DNA from: Oxyruncus cristatus
Taxonomy: Eukaryota; Chordata; Aves; Passeriformes; Cotingidae
Length of the DNA stretch: 64,000 bases
Reading direction: 5' to 3'
NCBI GenBank assembly: GCA_013399855.1
Contig: VXAY01004719.1
Location: forward strand, 470,953-534,952
Notes under the pieces: model-generated
The model's input: the letters and a program-made list of their open reading frames with translations, nothing else
What the model was told of the DNA's origin: nothing
The model's database searches: none
In this document: piece after piece, positions 23,973 through 38,595 of the stretch
How the letters are laid out: the number at the start of each line of letters is the position of its first letter
Numbering within the stretch: position 1 is the first letter of the stretch
Position numbers and translations under genes: made by a program

Positions 23973-26900
23973 AGGTCACTGCTCAGTGCAGTGTAAATGC
24001 ACACATACAGGTATGCTCATAACAAAATGAATAGGATTAAATTAATGGATTGACACACAGACTGGTCAAAACCATCATACGTAATACATGAAAGAGCCAA
24101 GTAAATTGCTTGTAAACCTAACAGGAATACTGTGCATACCCAAGTCATGTGTTCAGCCTGGGCTTAACTCCAAGTTTTCCTTTTCAGCAAAACTTCCCCC
24201 TCTGTGGTACCCCTAACATTTAGGGGCAAAGTCAGAAAGTGGTTTAAACCTTAGCGACAGAGACTCAATAATATGCTACAAATATTTGTTCCTAAATGCT
24301 ACACATCCTTGTGCCTAAAATACTGCTCCCTGGTACTCAGCAAATCTTAGACACAGGGAGAAAAAGAACTGGAAACCCATTAGACTGGGTGACTGAGTAC
24401 TAACTCAGTTGGTTAGTACTAATCTCTAGTTGTTTCTCTACTGTGCATTTCAGTATCTCTATCTGTCTCTGCATCACAGTGAAATACTGTTTGATTTTGA
24501 CCTTTCACCTAGACTTAGACCTCGGTCTTTTCTTTTCCATTTACCGTCTTGACTATGATCTGTTTGGGAACTCCAAGTATCATGGAATTTCCCTAATATT
24601 CACCTCTTTATGTGACATATGTGCCCTACTAATTTGCTGCCACACTGATGGCCACATGCTTGAGCGTGGGCACTCTTCCATAACACCATTCATTCATTCT
24701 CTATGAATGCTCAGGATCTTTCAGAGTTTCTTAGATCCCAGATGGCAATTTTTTTTTAGCCCATGCACAAAAAGAAGCAAAACTAAAAACCAAAACCAAA
24801 GCGGATAACAACCCCCCCAAAAAACAACATGAAAAAACAAACAAACAAAAACCCAAACCAAATTATAGACAATAAATTCTACTTCTTGTTTTCTTCTAAG
24901 CTTCAGTCTTACTTCCTAATTCAGGTTCTCAAACTCATTAATGTTAAAAGTTTGGGAACTTACTCATCATGCAACACTCCACCCCTCAGCTCTTGCCCTA
25001 CACAGCTACACCAGAAGTCTGCCTAATATCTACAGCATTAAAAACTCTGTGAATATCACATAGTTTGGGTTCTTTTCTTCATGTAATCATTTCTATAGAG
25101 CAACCCTCCTCTCTTTAACAAAACCCCAGTTCAGCTGTTCGTGAAGATCATGTACTCTTCAGGCCATCAGAGGGAGATACTGGGGTTGTGACAGGTTTCA
25201 GCAAAGCCCAGTAGTTTTTCGGCAAACCTAAGCTCTAGCTGAGCTGGCCAAGCCAGAAAAACCTGGTGTGCTTCCTCACAGCTAGTCCATGTACTGTGTG
25301 CATCAGACTTAGCAGCAAGCAGTCATATGCAAGGGAGTGCTCAGATCAAGGTGTCTACAAATCCTAGTTATCTCTGGGAGGCAATGTCAGGATGCTTCCT
25401 AGAAAGATGCTGTCTTTCCCATCATCATACAACAGGCTACCAGGACAGCAACAGGAGCAACCAAGACAGCATTCCCAGACCATCCGTACAAGCAGCGGTA
25501 TACCGTGGTCTATGTCAATTGTTTTGCCAAAGTTCAAGCTTTCTCCATCAGACCAAGCTGAAAATTAGCAGAAATCTGTACCTGAGTGCTACCAAGGTCC
25601 TTCTTGGGAAAGAAAATAGTCTGAGGTGAGTCTGTCCCCGACAAATATGGTTTTCCAAGATTTGCTGGACAGAGAGTCATTTCCTATCACAATAGCTGGA
25701 GTTTTGAGTCAGGAGTGAACAGAAGACAGCTTATGAAATCCAGGGATAAACGTTCTGTTTCAGATAGGCCAGGTGGAGACAAGATGTCTTGCAACACCTG
25801 AGAGGCCTCACTGTGTTAAAGACAAATGAAAAACTGTCCAAATGTTACTGCACAAACTGGCTTGAGGGTTGCTTGTTCTTGTCCATCTAGCTCTGCTCAG
25901 CACAGTAAACGGCAGACTCATTTCAGTCTCATTAGCAGATATCCTTGAGGTGTTTGGGGCTGGTGCCTCAAGACAAAGGAAGAGGTCTGCAGATCAAAGT
26001 AGAGCTTTGATCATCCCGGACATTATTTTTATGAGCTAGGCTAAAACCCCACAAATTCCACAGATTCAAGCATAATGAATAGGTCATGGAGCAATAGGTG
26101 GCACAACTTGAGACTCAACTTCTAAATTCAGAGGTGGCTTTCTCAACTTGGTGGCTGCTGGGCAGCATGATTTATGGCTTTGCCTCCAGGAGGTAACTCT
26201 ACTGATAATAGCAACTGACCTCTTGGTGAAACAGAAGAGCAGGGTGCCTGTGTCCCTGGGTTCTGCGTCCCACATCCTGGCTTTTGCTCCCAGCATTATG
26301 TTTCAAATCATGACTTCAAAGGTTTATAGGTTTATCTGTGTCTGTTAGAAGAGCTATGAATCCAATACTAGGACAAGAGCAATGTTTTGCACTGGAGAGC
26401 AATGGGAACCCAGCTTTCCCCTGAATATGAAGCCAATGACACGCACAAGATAAGGAACCGGTCCTCTGCAAGGAGTTTGTGTGGACTACCAGTGCTGAGA
26501 AAAGGCCATGGGGGAGGTTGTAAAAAGGCAAGTTCTCTTTGTCTTTCCAAGGCTGTTTCACATTTCAGAAGATATAATATGCAAGCACCATCTTATTTGG
26601 GTAATCTCATTGAAGGAGCAGAAGAAAAGGTACATGGGGGAATGACATATCACTGATGGAAAAACTGATCCAAGTGCTGGTGTGGAACATACATTTTTCC
26701 AAACTGCTTTCCTTTTGCCCTAAAATGATACTGTTTTTGTCAGAGCAAAAGCTTACAAAGTTCAGCTGTATAGGCTGTGATATACCTGCTATTACCCCCC
26801 CATGCTGTTAGTAGTTACAGGTATCTCCCATTAGATTGAGACATGCATACACATAGACACACACTCTTACGACTTGTTATTGCAATAACACTGTTGCTGA

Positions 26901-29900
26901 GCCGACTTAGTTGCTTGGCGAGTGCTTTTTCTTGCAAATCTTGCTCATCTCTCCTGGCGTGTCATGAACCCATAGTTTTAATAACTCAGCTGACAAGGAT
27001 GACTAGTGTTGGGGAGAAAAGCTATACTTTGTGTTCAGATATATATTAGCAAAATGTCCCTGAACCGCAGTGGAGTTTATTACTGCAGAAGCCTCAAAAT
27101 ACTTCATCAGTGCACTCCGAGATCGGTGAGTGACAAGATCTGTCAGCATACAGAGACATAAAAGTTCTGTTCTGACCATTCACTCGGTTCTGTAGGTACC
27201 CATCATTCAGCATCCCTAGTTTTGACTATGTACACTTTTAAATCACCCTGACACATGCAAAGACTGGAGGCCCAGCTTTCAGCCATGTCTTAGTAACTGT
27301 AGATCAGTAAAAACTGCTTGTGTAGTTGCCAAAACAGTTGTGTTTGCAGAATGACTGCAGGTTGGAGTGACAGGGCTGTAGAGGTCTGATCTGCCACAGT
27401 TCTTCCACTTAAAGGCAATGAGGCAGGTTGCAAAGCTTGGCAGAAATCCAGCAACCGCAAACATGGCTTGGAAAGGGTGGGAACCACTGACCCAGATTTA
27501 TGTATGTCCAGATAATTGGCCACAGGAAAAATTCACACTGAGAACAAGCTCTTTTTTTTAAAGCTTGAGGTACTCTGGAAAACAATTAAAAAAAAAAAAA
27601 AATTGAGTGGAATGGGATTTCTTTTCCTGACACTCTCAAAAACAATCATTGTTTTCACTCTTCCTGCACTGCTAAATCACGTTGAGAGTCTTATCATGCT
27701 TTGGCTTGGTCAGGCAGGTCACATGTCAACATCAAGACAAAGTCATACTGAAAACAGCACAGCCCCTGCCTGTAGACAGACCTGTGCTTGTGGCAGTGCC
27801 AACAACCCACAGACTCTGCTAGAATATCTGCAGTAGTTGCTTCCTGCCCCTGCAGCCCCAAATATACTTCCTAAGTCAGGAACATCTTGTAAATATTCTC
27901 CTATGAAACACAGAATTGTCTTTCAAGTAGCAAAATAGAAATAATTGGTGCTGAAAACCTCCCTTCTTGTCCCCATATAAAGTGAAAAAAAAAAATGTTT
28001 TGGTTGTTGACTACAGAGCCAATAAATGTGTTTCAGGGGTCATTAACTTCAAATCCGTTCTTTTGGAAAAAAGATTAAGTGCAGCACTGTACCTTATCCT
28101 GAATCTCCTGCCAAGCTTTGTTTAGAAATAGCATTTTACTGATAAGTTTTTTTCCTCCCCTGTGAAAAAAAACTGCTTGCCCAGGGCAGACGTTTACTGC
28201 GTGCAGTGGAGCACCCAGCTGCATACCAAGTGCCGCCTTAAGCTGCTTAAACACATTAAAAAAAGCCTCACTTCTCTTTTTATTTTAGGGTCTGGTCTGG
28301 CAGTGAGAAGGGGTTGAATTGCTGCAACTCAGGGAGCAGCACGGAACAGGAAGTGAGCCGGTGCTCCTGCCAGCCACTTCAAGGTCCCACATCAGTATCC
28401 GGTGGCTTTGGGTCACCCGCATCCTGCCAGAGAGGTTCACCCAACCCCAGCTGCAACCTCCTAAATGTTTTCTGATGACAAACTGACATGAAAGGGACCA
28501 GAGAGCAGGAATTAGGAGGTTCAGGATGGGCTTAGAGGGAGTCAAGCGAGGGCAATGGGGCCAAGGTGGGGCAAGACATCTGGGGCTCCATTTGGAGCAG
28601 AGTTCACTGTGAGGGTGGATGAGTGCAGGTCTTTCACGGCACAGGGGGTCACCTCTTGTGAGTTAACCATGATGGATAAGGGATACTTTAGGGAGATGAG
28701 ATTTTCCTTTTAATCGTGGATGTGTCTTTCGAGCATTAATTTCGAATACCCTCTGGTATCCAATCAATTCACCAAGCTTCAGGGCACTATTTACTTTGTT
28801 GTTATTGACAACAATATGTTTAGAGACATTTCAAAGTATCCTCCATGTCTTGAAGTCAGCTAATGCAATTCTTCCTGGAAAAACTGAAATACTTTAATTT
28901 GAAACCTTACGTTAGTACAGTTCACTTGCGAAAAATATTGTGTTCCTCTGCATCTGAAGCAGTAATGGCATCATGAGTTCTGAGGGGTTCAAGATCATGA
29001 AAGAAGAAGGATTTAGCCTATTTCCTAAGAAAAGACTCCTGAAACTTGTTTAAGTAGCTGTGCTGAGACTCTCAGTATATAAGAAGTCTTATGCAAATAT
29101 GCCATATCTTCAGCTTTCCACCAGATTGAAGTCACTCAGGAAAACTTACAGTGTCCTGAAAGTCACCATTTTTTTCAGAGAAATCATCTTATTCAGAACC
29201 AAGGACTAAAACAAAAATGTAAAGTGTCTGGTTATGTTACAAAAAAGCCCTTCTTTTTTTCCTTCTGCACTAAGAAGTGTTTTAGATAAAAGCTATGACT
29301 AAGGAACTACCAATTCTGCCTTGTGACTTACCTCTCAATGAATGCATGATATAATTAACTTCAGCACATGCATCGTAAGGTCATTCAATTTTAATGTTAT
29401 CATATTAAAAAACCCTGTGACACATTGTGAAAGAAATGTTAAACTTCTGATAATAACCCTCTGTCAACTCCTTCTAAGTGATCATTAAGAATTTTACATG
29501 GCGACCGGGAAATCGTTATCTAACACTCAAAGAGATAAAGAAAGAATTTTGTTATTTGTTTAAAGAGCTAAAAAAGATATTTTCAATTCCTTTTAATGCA
29601 ACCATATGAGATAACAATCATCTGGACATATACCTTGATATTTCCATGTTTCTAAAATTAGCAAAAATGAAATCTCTCCTGTAATTCTAGAACTCTTGGA
29701 ATTACAAAAATGTCTGTAAATGTTGTTAAACTGCTTTTAAAATCAAATTACTTTGCTATAAACTATTATATGAGAGGTTTGATTAGTTAGAAGAAAATCA
29801 CTTTTTTTTTTTTTTTCTGCTGGAGAGGCATCTTCCAAAGTTCACATCTGCATTATCAGAAGCTATTGATGACATTGTGAAAGTTTAAATCACTTGAACT

Positions 29901-30534
29901 GAGTTAACTTTTTACATTTGCAGATATTCTTTGTGTAGTTTTAGCACCACCTTGAAAAAAATGTGACGGGTTACTCTCCTTTCATACCCTTACAATAATG
30001 AATTACTATGGAAAACTATTTGACATTTTTAGTTGAAAGCATAGTTTAAAAAACCAAGCTGTATTCAACCACATCTCAAAGATTCTCTAGGTTGGAAAAG
30101 AAGCTCAAATCTGAGGACAACACCGAAAACTTTCATCCAACCAAAACGTGTCATAGGAGGTCCTGGCTAACCTTGGGACTGATACTATTTAATTTACAGT
30201 CGTTACAGAGTGGTCTTCATGGTTAACTATGGCTAATGCTGCTGTAGTAGCAGCAGCAGCAGATACCCCACTGTTACAACAAAAAACAGTAATTCAAGAA
30301 TTTTGTCCATTAGTAATTCTTCTTGTGATCAGCTCTCCTTGCTCTCAGTCTTCCTTCTGGCTAAAACCACTTGATCCGCTCTATACACTATGCATATTGG
30401 AGCAATACAATATACTACGCCTTATTCAGCTCACTATTTATCCCCTAATAACTGCAGAGGATAAATTATCTTTAGACTATAAAAGGCAGGGTACAGAGGG
30501 TAATCTTGGATGTTCTTTCAAGTAAGATAAAGCT
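23973..30534. other. Gene-free stretch
   Basis: About 6.5 kb with no recognised gene or repeat family. It has simple A-rich patches at 24,780-24,870 and 27,588-27,602, and a T-run at 29,802-29,818. A slightly GC-richer patch at 28,290-28,640 shows no exon signals. The AT-rich part at 29,340-29,790 is discussed in the findings. Confidence 0.4.
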
Positions 30535-30596
30535 TCAGTTGGACTTGACAATCTTAGAGCTCCAACCTTAATGATTCTATGATTGATTCTATCATT
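30535..30596 (+). mobile_element. CR1 LINE 3' tip
   Basis: Only about 60 bases of CR1 3' end remain: CAGTTGGACTTGACAATCTT, then an AACCTTAATGATTCTATG tail. Very short 5'-truncated insertions are common for CR1. Confidence 0.75.
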
Positions 30597-33500
30597 GCTT
30601 GAAATGCATTTACACTGATCTTTTTACATTTGTACAGTGCTTAAAATTTTTTCTGTATGAAGATGAGAAAGAAACAGGACGCTTTGGTTTTATAGGCAAT
30701 GCTGAAATATGAACATAGGTTTGAGTAAAAATGCACAGAGCTACAACAAAAAAGTTTGGGAGAGATAAAGTGGCCTCCAGCAGAGATAACTCGAGGTCTT
30801 TCATTCAGAATTCATCCTGCAGGAGGGAGTATGCTGGGTTTTTCTGTTCATTTTCCCCCGGAGGTTACCTATCCCAACCATGCTTTTCCTTCTGCAAACA
30901 ATAGGAACTATGGGCATGCCCACTTCAGTTTTTTTTTAAGGGTTTTTCCATCTCAGTTCCCCTGTAAAATCCTTACCCAAGCCTTGACCCAAACTCAGAA
31001 GGGAACACTTGCTTTCCCATGCTGGGATTATCAGGGACCTTTTTTCTTCCACTGACCACCTTTATATCACAAAGCCCTAGGCACAGCACACTCATTTCCC
31101 CCAATTGCTGAAGCTGAATGGTCATTTCCAGGACCCCTGCTGAGACCACTTTGTCATCTCCAGGCCATGTTAGAAAAAGGTATCTAGCCACCATGGTTTA
31201 AAGCCCAACCCTGTGCACTGTGCTCACAGGAGAAGCATAGGAATGGAATCTGGTGTGGTCTCTTGCTAGATGGATGCTCATCTGGGATGCCTGCCGCTCT
31301 TCAGCCACCCTCAGAGGTGCCAGGATGTGCTCTGATAGCTACAAACACTGCTGAAAAGAAATGCCACTGGTCAGATATGTGGGCTCTACCCAGATGTGCA
31401 ACTCCAGCCAGATGTGTGCTGTATCTGGAGAGGGGGCTTGGCAGACACCCAGGATGGAGATGTGAGACCCTCCACAATCACGGGCAGTACAACTGAAAGG
31501 GACAGGAGGACTGGATACATTCTGCAAGCAAAATAGGCACCTGCCTAGGACAGACAAATTAAAGCAAAGTGTTCTCGGAGCTGCAATGTGACTTGGCTAT
31601 CTGCCAACAACGTGGATTTCCCCAGCCCCCAAAAATCAGCAGGGACACTTTTGGTTCATCAGTTACATGGACTTGCATGCAAGGCTTGCTGTCCAAGCAG
31701 TGTGCTGCCTTCCCAGGACCATAGCTGGCGATTTAGTCCCATGAAGGGGCTAGGTCCAGCCCTGGCTTTGAGCTAGAGCCAAAAGCAGCAGTAGCACAAA
31801 AATGTTGGATTATACATAACCAGAACATAGGAGAGAAGCCACAAAGCTGTTATACCGGAAAGGAAAAGAAAGTGGCAATAAGAATGGAAAGCAATTTCTT
31901 ATTGCAGGGATTCTCTCATTAGAGTGATAGTCCTGTCTTAAAGGCTGTGAGAAAGAGGGATCTGTGTGTGCTTTCAGCTGCCCTGAATGGCTCTGCAGAC
32001 CAGGTGATCTCATCAGGTCATTTTTATGGTGATCTGTGGTCTGTCCTCAAGGTACATTTATGCATTTGCATTTCCTTCAGCAGAGTTATTATACATAAAC
32101 TGAGGGCTGAAATCAGCCCATCTGAAGTGAGTCAAAGCAGAAGAAACTAGTTTCCCCTTTGGGCATGATGTTAAACAGATCTGTCAATCTGATGTTTATG
32201 CTAGTGCTGTACAAGAAAATCATCCCTCCACCTTGTGGCTAATGGCTGGCTTTATATTTATAAATGCCCTTTAGCTTGGGCAGGTTAAATGCTCATAGTC
32301 CAAATCTAATAAAATACCACATTTCACTGATGCTATACCCTTGCTATACTGCCCCCCATCTAGTTTCATTCATAATCATGATATTTCGTGCTATAACCCT
32401 GTTATATGGACGTGGTCTTCCTCATATTTTTTCTCAGTTTTGCTCGTATGACATGATCTATACATTACCAGCACGTTATGAAAATCAGAGATGTAAATCC
32501 TTCTAACGCTGGCATGCCTGCTTTAGTATCACAAGCTACCAGTAAAATACCTGAGCAAAAATGAGAATTAAAGTGCACAGGAAATTAAGTTTCTGTGAGA
32601 ATCTTAAATAAATATGGATGCTGCTGACACCTATCATAGTCTTTTCTGTGCTTGTGGATAGTAATGTGACCTAGAACACTTACTGTCTTGCTTATTTGTG
32701 ACTATGCGTTAGTGCTGGTATAATCAGTGATATGTATAGCCCTGGCACAAAACATACGCAAGTTGAAAGATAAACAGCATTTGTAAATTATAAACACTTC
32801 TAGCTGAAATGATTTTACAATCAGCCACATTACTCAGTTTTATATTTCAGTCCATTGAAAGTGCTGGAACAGCTTCAATGAAAGCTCTTTGAATATATAG
32901 CAATTACATAACTATAACACTGAATTTTGTGCACTAAAGTGATTGGAGCCTAGAAGCTGCTGCTATTGTAAAATACAGTGAGAAAATATATGAGGTTGCC
33001 TGAGGAGATCCTCATGATTATAGATAAACTCTATCAATGTGTCTGTCAGAAAGGCTGCTCTGCACTGAGGAACTCGACAAACATGATTAGTATCTAAGAT
33101 TTATATTTCTCAAGCTGCCTAATACACGTTTCATGTGTTTTGCCTCCCCTCAGCCAGAGAGGGCAAATATAACATACTTCTGACATCAACCTCATTTGAA
33201 TTGATTTAAGTACAACTGGTCTGATTTAAAATCTTTTTTTTTTTTTTTTTAATAGCTCTCATAATTTGCAAGCTTTTGTTATGCTTCGTAGACTGTGTGC
33301 ATGACAACACACTTTGGTCTTTTCTTAACTGTGCAGACTTAGACGGCCCCGTCACAGTGGTGAGGGCGGGACCCTGGCTTTGGAAGATGCCTGCAAAGAG
33401 TAGGGTCATGCTGCAGCACCACCTTTACCCAAAGAAACACCACAGATGTGCAGGAAGAGGCACTACAGCCACACCTACAGAAAACACAGGTTATCAACAC

Positions 33501-36500
33501 CCAGCACTAATGACATTTAAGACCACTGTGACTCTTTTTCTAAATGACATGATGTTCCCTGGACAGGTTTATGTTTCATAACCCCAGACCTGTGACTGTG
33601 CATCTGGAGCTGCCCTGCTCCAAACTTTCGTGGATCAAAATGCACGTTAATGATCATAGCAGGATCAGTTCACAGGAAAGCAACCTCCCTGCTCCTACAT
33701 AATGTTACTCAAAGCATATGTATTATATACACATATCAGGCTTTTTATTCACAGCATCACGCTGAATTCAGTTATGGACTCCTTGCTCTATGATTGCTGG
33801 AGCTTGGCTCCTGCATGACTGTAGAGGTCAGGGGCTGGTGGAATCCTTTTCTATCTCTGCAAACAAGCTATAGAGCAGGACTGATCAGTTAGGTCCTGTG
33901 GGATATGGCCCATCTGTGAAACCACAACAAGCTGATGGATTAGTGCAATTTGAGTCGTCTCCCAGCAGTATAGTTTGTGTAGCCTTGTCATTGCAGCTGC
34001 TGAAAAGCAATGTTTCTCTTGTAGACATTGCTCAAAACCTCCTTCAACAAAATTCATCACCTTTCTGCCTCTAAACATCCTCCTTCCATGCTGTCTTTCA
34101 GAGGGGTAATCAAAGTACTGCATATTCTTCCTCATTCAAATTCTGCATGAAGGAAAGCAGAAAACTTGAGCTGTGGTCTGGAAACTCAGCAGGAGCTTCA
34201 ATCTTAAATCAAGCAAATTAGAAAAGCCAAGCTATTAAGTATAATCCGATGTGATACATCAAGGTGTCATTTAGTACACAAATATAAGTTTACCACAGTG
34301 GAAAAACTTTTAGATGTCATAAAATACAAACAATTCACACTTTAGGCTTCACTTCAAGATCCTATTGAAGAGACACCTATCTCTTCCCTTTGTGTCTTTT
34401 ACAATAGCAAGACACCCTCATGTAAAATCCCTGCCTCATTTTTAAACTTCACTTGTTGGTTTAAACGAGTCAATTTACAGCCATTTGTTTCTGTTGAGCC
34501 TTGTTCCCCTAAAGAGTCTCTCCCCTTTTCTCTCAGTCAACGTACTTAAGCAGTGCAATGCTCTGGTCTCTTAATTTTCTTTTTTTTTTTTAATGCTAAA
34601 CAAAGAGAAGTCTTCTGTTTTCCTTATTTCAGGTTTTTTTGTTCTTACAGTTCTTTAAATTTTTTCTGGCTCTTTTATCTGCAGTTTTTAAGAGTCTGCT
34701 TCAAATCAGCCATGCAGATCAGATGCCAGACTGGTTTACTGGGCACTAAACTCTTGGCCCCAGATGCTCCTAACTAGCTGACTCTGTCCCCGGCAACCAT
34801 GTGTACTCTTTGTTCTTGCTTGAATGTCCTTTCATGTGGCTGAGCCAAACCAAATCAAATACTACAATAAGACCTTTAAACAAAACTATTATTAATATGT
34901 ATTACCCAGAGTTGCCAGTTGAGATGGAGACTGTATGTGTTATCTATTTAGACATTGTCTCTGTCCTGAAGCATCAACAATCCCTGAATGTAGTTTGCCA
35001 CACTCCCCTGGAGTATCTTCTTGCTTACAATCATTAGCTCCATTGAATTCAGTGGCACCATCCATGCATCAAAGTATAATTTTTCATGAATGACAGCAGC
35101 AGCAGCACTCTGTTAAAGATTTGAATTACCCTATTCCTTGGATATGTGATATTTCTTGAATTCATTATGAAAGACAAGGTGAAGGAAAAGTAACAGAAAA
35201 ATCTGCAGATCTGCTTTCAAATCCTTCCTCAGAATCCTATTTCTTCTACAAGGGAAGTAAGAGACATTTTAAAACTAGGATTTAGGAATGCCACTTCATT
35301 AAACCGGTAGACAAGGACATAGTGTATGTCCATTTTTGATTAGTGCAACTTCAAGGGATTCAACAGAATGCATAAATTAACTGATTAAAAACTTTATTGG
35401 AAAACTAGTAAATCAGAATGGGATCTGGCTATTCCATTTCAGCTTTACTAAACTCCATTATTAATAAGTTTTGGCTATTACTGTGGTCAAATCACTGTGT
35501 AGGGGTTTGCTAAACTATCAAAGCCTTTTAAGTTTAATTAATGGTGAAAAATTCCTACATATAAGCCTTTCAGATTAGATGGTAAATTTGCATTTGAAAG
35601 TATAGCCTGTGCTTGAGCATGAATAAACTGCACATTTTTTCTAATCAGTGATATTTCTTCCTCAATAGGGCAAGACCCTAGTCCTAGGCTGGGGCTTCCA
35701 AGCACTTCTGATTTGCTTCAGAAGAATGGATGGAGGCACATGGGCCTGGGAGCTAACTTACAAAAGGAAAGAAAGATTATGGAGCATCCTTTGTAACCAT
35801 CTAATATATAATTCCATTGTCTCTGCGTTAAGTCTAATTCAAAATGGGCAAATAATCGTGAGGATAAATAACCCATCAAGTTTAATTTGTTCTAATTTTC
35901 AGAAGGGGTTCTTGCCCTTATGTGAGTATTTCATAATTTCAAACTTCTTATGAACCCAGAGCTTTATAGAATTAATATATAGATGAATGTTAAATATAGA
36001 ACAACAGTGTTTGCCTGTTTGAAGACACTGGCACATCAAATCTTCCTCTTACAGTCTTGCTCAGCTGCAGGTAAGGTTGGAACATCTACATTTATTACCT
36101 CCCCAAAAAATCAGTTTCTTTGTCTTTCTTTTTTAATTTGCAAAAAGGCTCAGTGATTATGCATATTTTTTTTTTAGACTATAGCTTCAAGCAGATATCA
36201 GCTTAATTCTTTATAGGTTATAAAGGACTGCTGTGCCCCCGTGTGCTTTGGGGATTCATTCAGATAAGACAGAAGACGAGGATGCCAAAGCCCCTACAAC
36301 CGGGACAACAATGGCCCTCAGACACTCTGATCCTCAGGAGCAGAGCCAGAGGGTTCACACCCATATCACTTCTCCCACCTGGTGGCAAGACCCTGCTTTG
36401 CCCTGTGAAGCTGTCCTACTTTGCAGTAAAAGATTGTAGGGGACAGCAACAGAACGTAGCTGTAGTCCAAGGATTAAGGGATTCACCAGAAGGGAAGAAA

Positions 36501-38517
36501 ACTGGTTTAATCTCTTCTTCAAGGGCTGTTTTATGCAGATGAATGCAAAACAGGTAAGCTGCCTGTAGAACAAGGACTGGCATGAAAGTACCCTGCTTCA
36601 TTCAGGCATGAGCTCCAAGGGGGCTTGGGGAGGAGGGATCCCTGAAGGGAGGGTCCCTTCAGTAGTGCTGGGCACCATGAGGTCTCTCTGCAAGGCTGAT
36701 GGACAGTCAGTCATAATTTCAGCACTGATTGCAATAATAAGAAGCCTGAGCCCAGGGATTTTCAAGTGTTTTAGGATGAAAGCAGCTGTGTACAGTCAAA
36801 CCACTTTGCAAAAAGGCATCACTCTAATCCATTAATTCTCCATTACGGGCTAAGTATGTTCCTTAATTACTGAGGATGACTTTGGAGAGTGGTTTAACCA
36901 CATGATTTCCACTAAGATGAATAAAAAGTTTATCGTTGCATCCAACTTTGCCTAATATTTTAATTTCACCCTCAGAGCTGTGCTTGCACACATCAGTCAA
37001 ATGAGATCCATCTAAGGAAAAATTTGTTTAGCGTCAGCATTCAGGATTAAATGTACATAGCTTGATCCTCTTTATTTGTAATTCTCTGTTCAGGCATTTC
37101 CCTTCTATGCCATGAGAGCATCTTGTGCTCTGAGAAGGCCAGGCTGAGGAATAACATGTGGTGCAATCCCAGCAAAGTTGCTTTTCCTGAAGTTAAGGAG
37201 TGTGAACAAAAGGCTTCCTGGGCCTGTCCGGTGTTTAAAATCAATTGTGTCAAGCAAGGAACAGGAGGAAAGGAACAGACAGGGCTTTGGCTTTTTCTCC
37301 TCCCCTGTGCTGCCTCCAGTGTCCTCACTGCATAAGCTACAACCTCAGCTCTCTGATGACTTCTGTTCAGCTGCAGGGAGCTGCTGCATCCCTACCCCCT
37401 GCAGCTGCCCTCAAGGGCACTGCAACAGCTGAGAATAAAAGGAATGCAGCAAGCTCAGGTTACCTTTCTCTCACCCCCCCTTCAAAACACTCCTCTGCCA
37501 GAAAGAAAAGCCATGGCTTGTTCTGGTAGTGTTGCACCACTCGATGTCCTCAAATTCACAATAATGAAGATGGTGGGGGGAGAGTTTAGAGCAGAGCAGT
37601 TTAGTGTAGTCTCAGTGCAGAACAAACAGTTGACACCTTAGAGGGTGAGGGTCTTGATCTGGAAAGACATCTCTTCCAGTGGGAAACTGGTTGGAAAACT
37701 TGCTCCTCTCTCCATTTCAGCCCCTTCCTTCCCACCCACACTCTGCAGCCCATGCTTCCCTTAGCTGTGCCAAGGCAGCTGATTTGGGGACTGCTACTAA
37801 CAGGACTGGTTCAATTATTGGTTCAATTTTTAAAAATAAAGCTTTTTTTTATTACTATTTTGCTTAAATCATGTCAATAATCCACTCTGCAGTCCAGCCA
37901 CACAAGTTGGTGCATTGCTCAATGGAGGGGGAGAGAGACACAGTGCTGGGAAGTGAAATTTTGGCTGAGGAACTGTTTCATTGTAATCCAGTCCTGTTGC
38001 CCCACCAGGTTCCTATAATGTGACCTGGATATTCCAACATGTACAGAGCTCCTTGGTCACCAATACTGAGCTGTACACTGCTTGGTCAGGTAGCATTATG
38101 AATTTATGCCCAGTGAAACATGGACACACCATTGCAAATCTGCTGAACTTGGGAGATAATGCACCATGGACTGCTTCAGCTTTAAATATTTATTATGGCT
38201 TTATCTTATGGGAAGCAAAGCAATAACTTTCCTGCAAAGACTTCAAAGACAAAGTTACCTTGTCCGCCCTCACGCTTACCTGGAATTAAGTTCAGTAAGT
38301 AGAATTAGGCACCTACATCAAGCCCATACTTTGAAAAAGACTCCTAGCATTTTTGAAGGAGACCCTACTGGAACATTCATGGCTACTCAGCATTAGTGAC
38401 TCCTATTTTGGTGCATCCATATGGGGGGGACAACCCCATGCTTCATTATGCTGTTCTTAGGCTCAAGTGCCTGAGTGTCAGGCCCCAGAGATGCTAGTAA
38501 GGCTTTTTGCTGTATCT
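30597..38517. other. Gene-free stretch
   Basis: Nearly 8 kb with no recognised gene, exon chain or repeat family. It has a T-run at 33,233-33,250 and many short open frames in all directions. The part at about 35,360-35,600 is AT-rich with homeobox-like core motifs. Moderately GC-rich patches (31,000-31,750; 37,240-37,420) hold no supported exon. Confidence 0.4.
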
Positions 38518-38520
38518 GAG

Positions 38521-38592
38521 GAAGGAGAAGGAGAAGGAGAAGGAGAAGGAGAAGGAGAAGGAGAAGGAGAAGGAGAAGGAGAAGGAGAAGGA
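38521..38592. repeat. GAAGGA hexanucleotide array, 12 copies
   Basis: Twelve perfect units in 72 bases inside an all-purine tract from about 38,518 to 38,595. A 108-codon open frame (38,507-38,833) crosses it because the unit has no stop; it reads as alternating Lys and Glu and is not a gene. Homopurine tracts like this are prone to length change. Confidence 0.95.
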
Positions 38593-38595
38593 GGA

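Noticed and set aside
36374..36389. CTCF-like site CCCACCTGGTGGCAAG
   Set aside because: Mismatches at key core positions; too weak without binding data.
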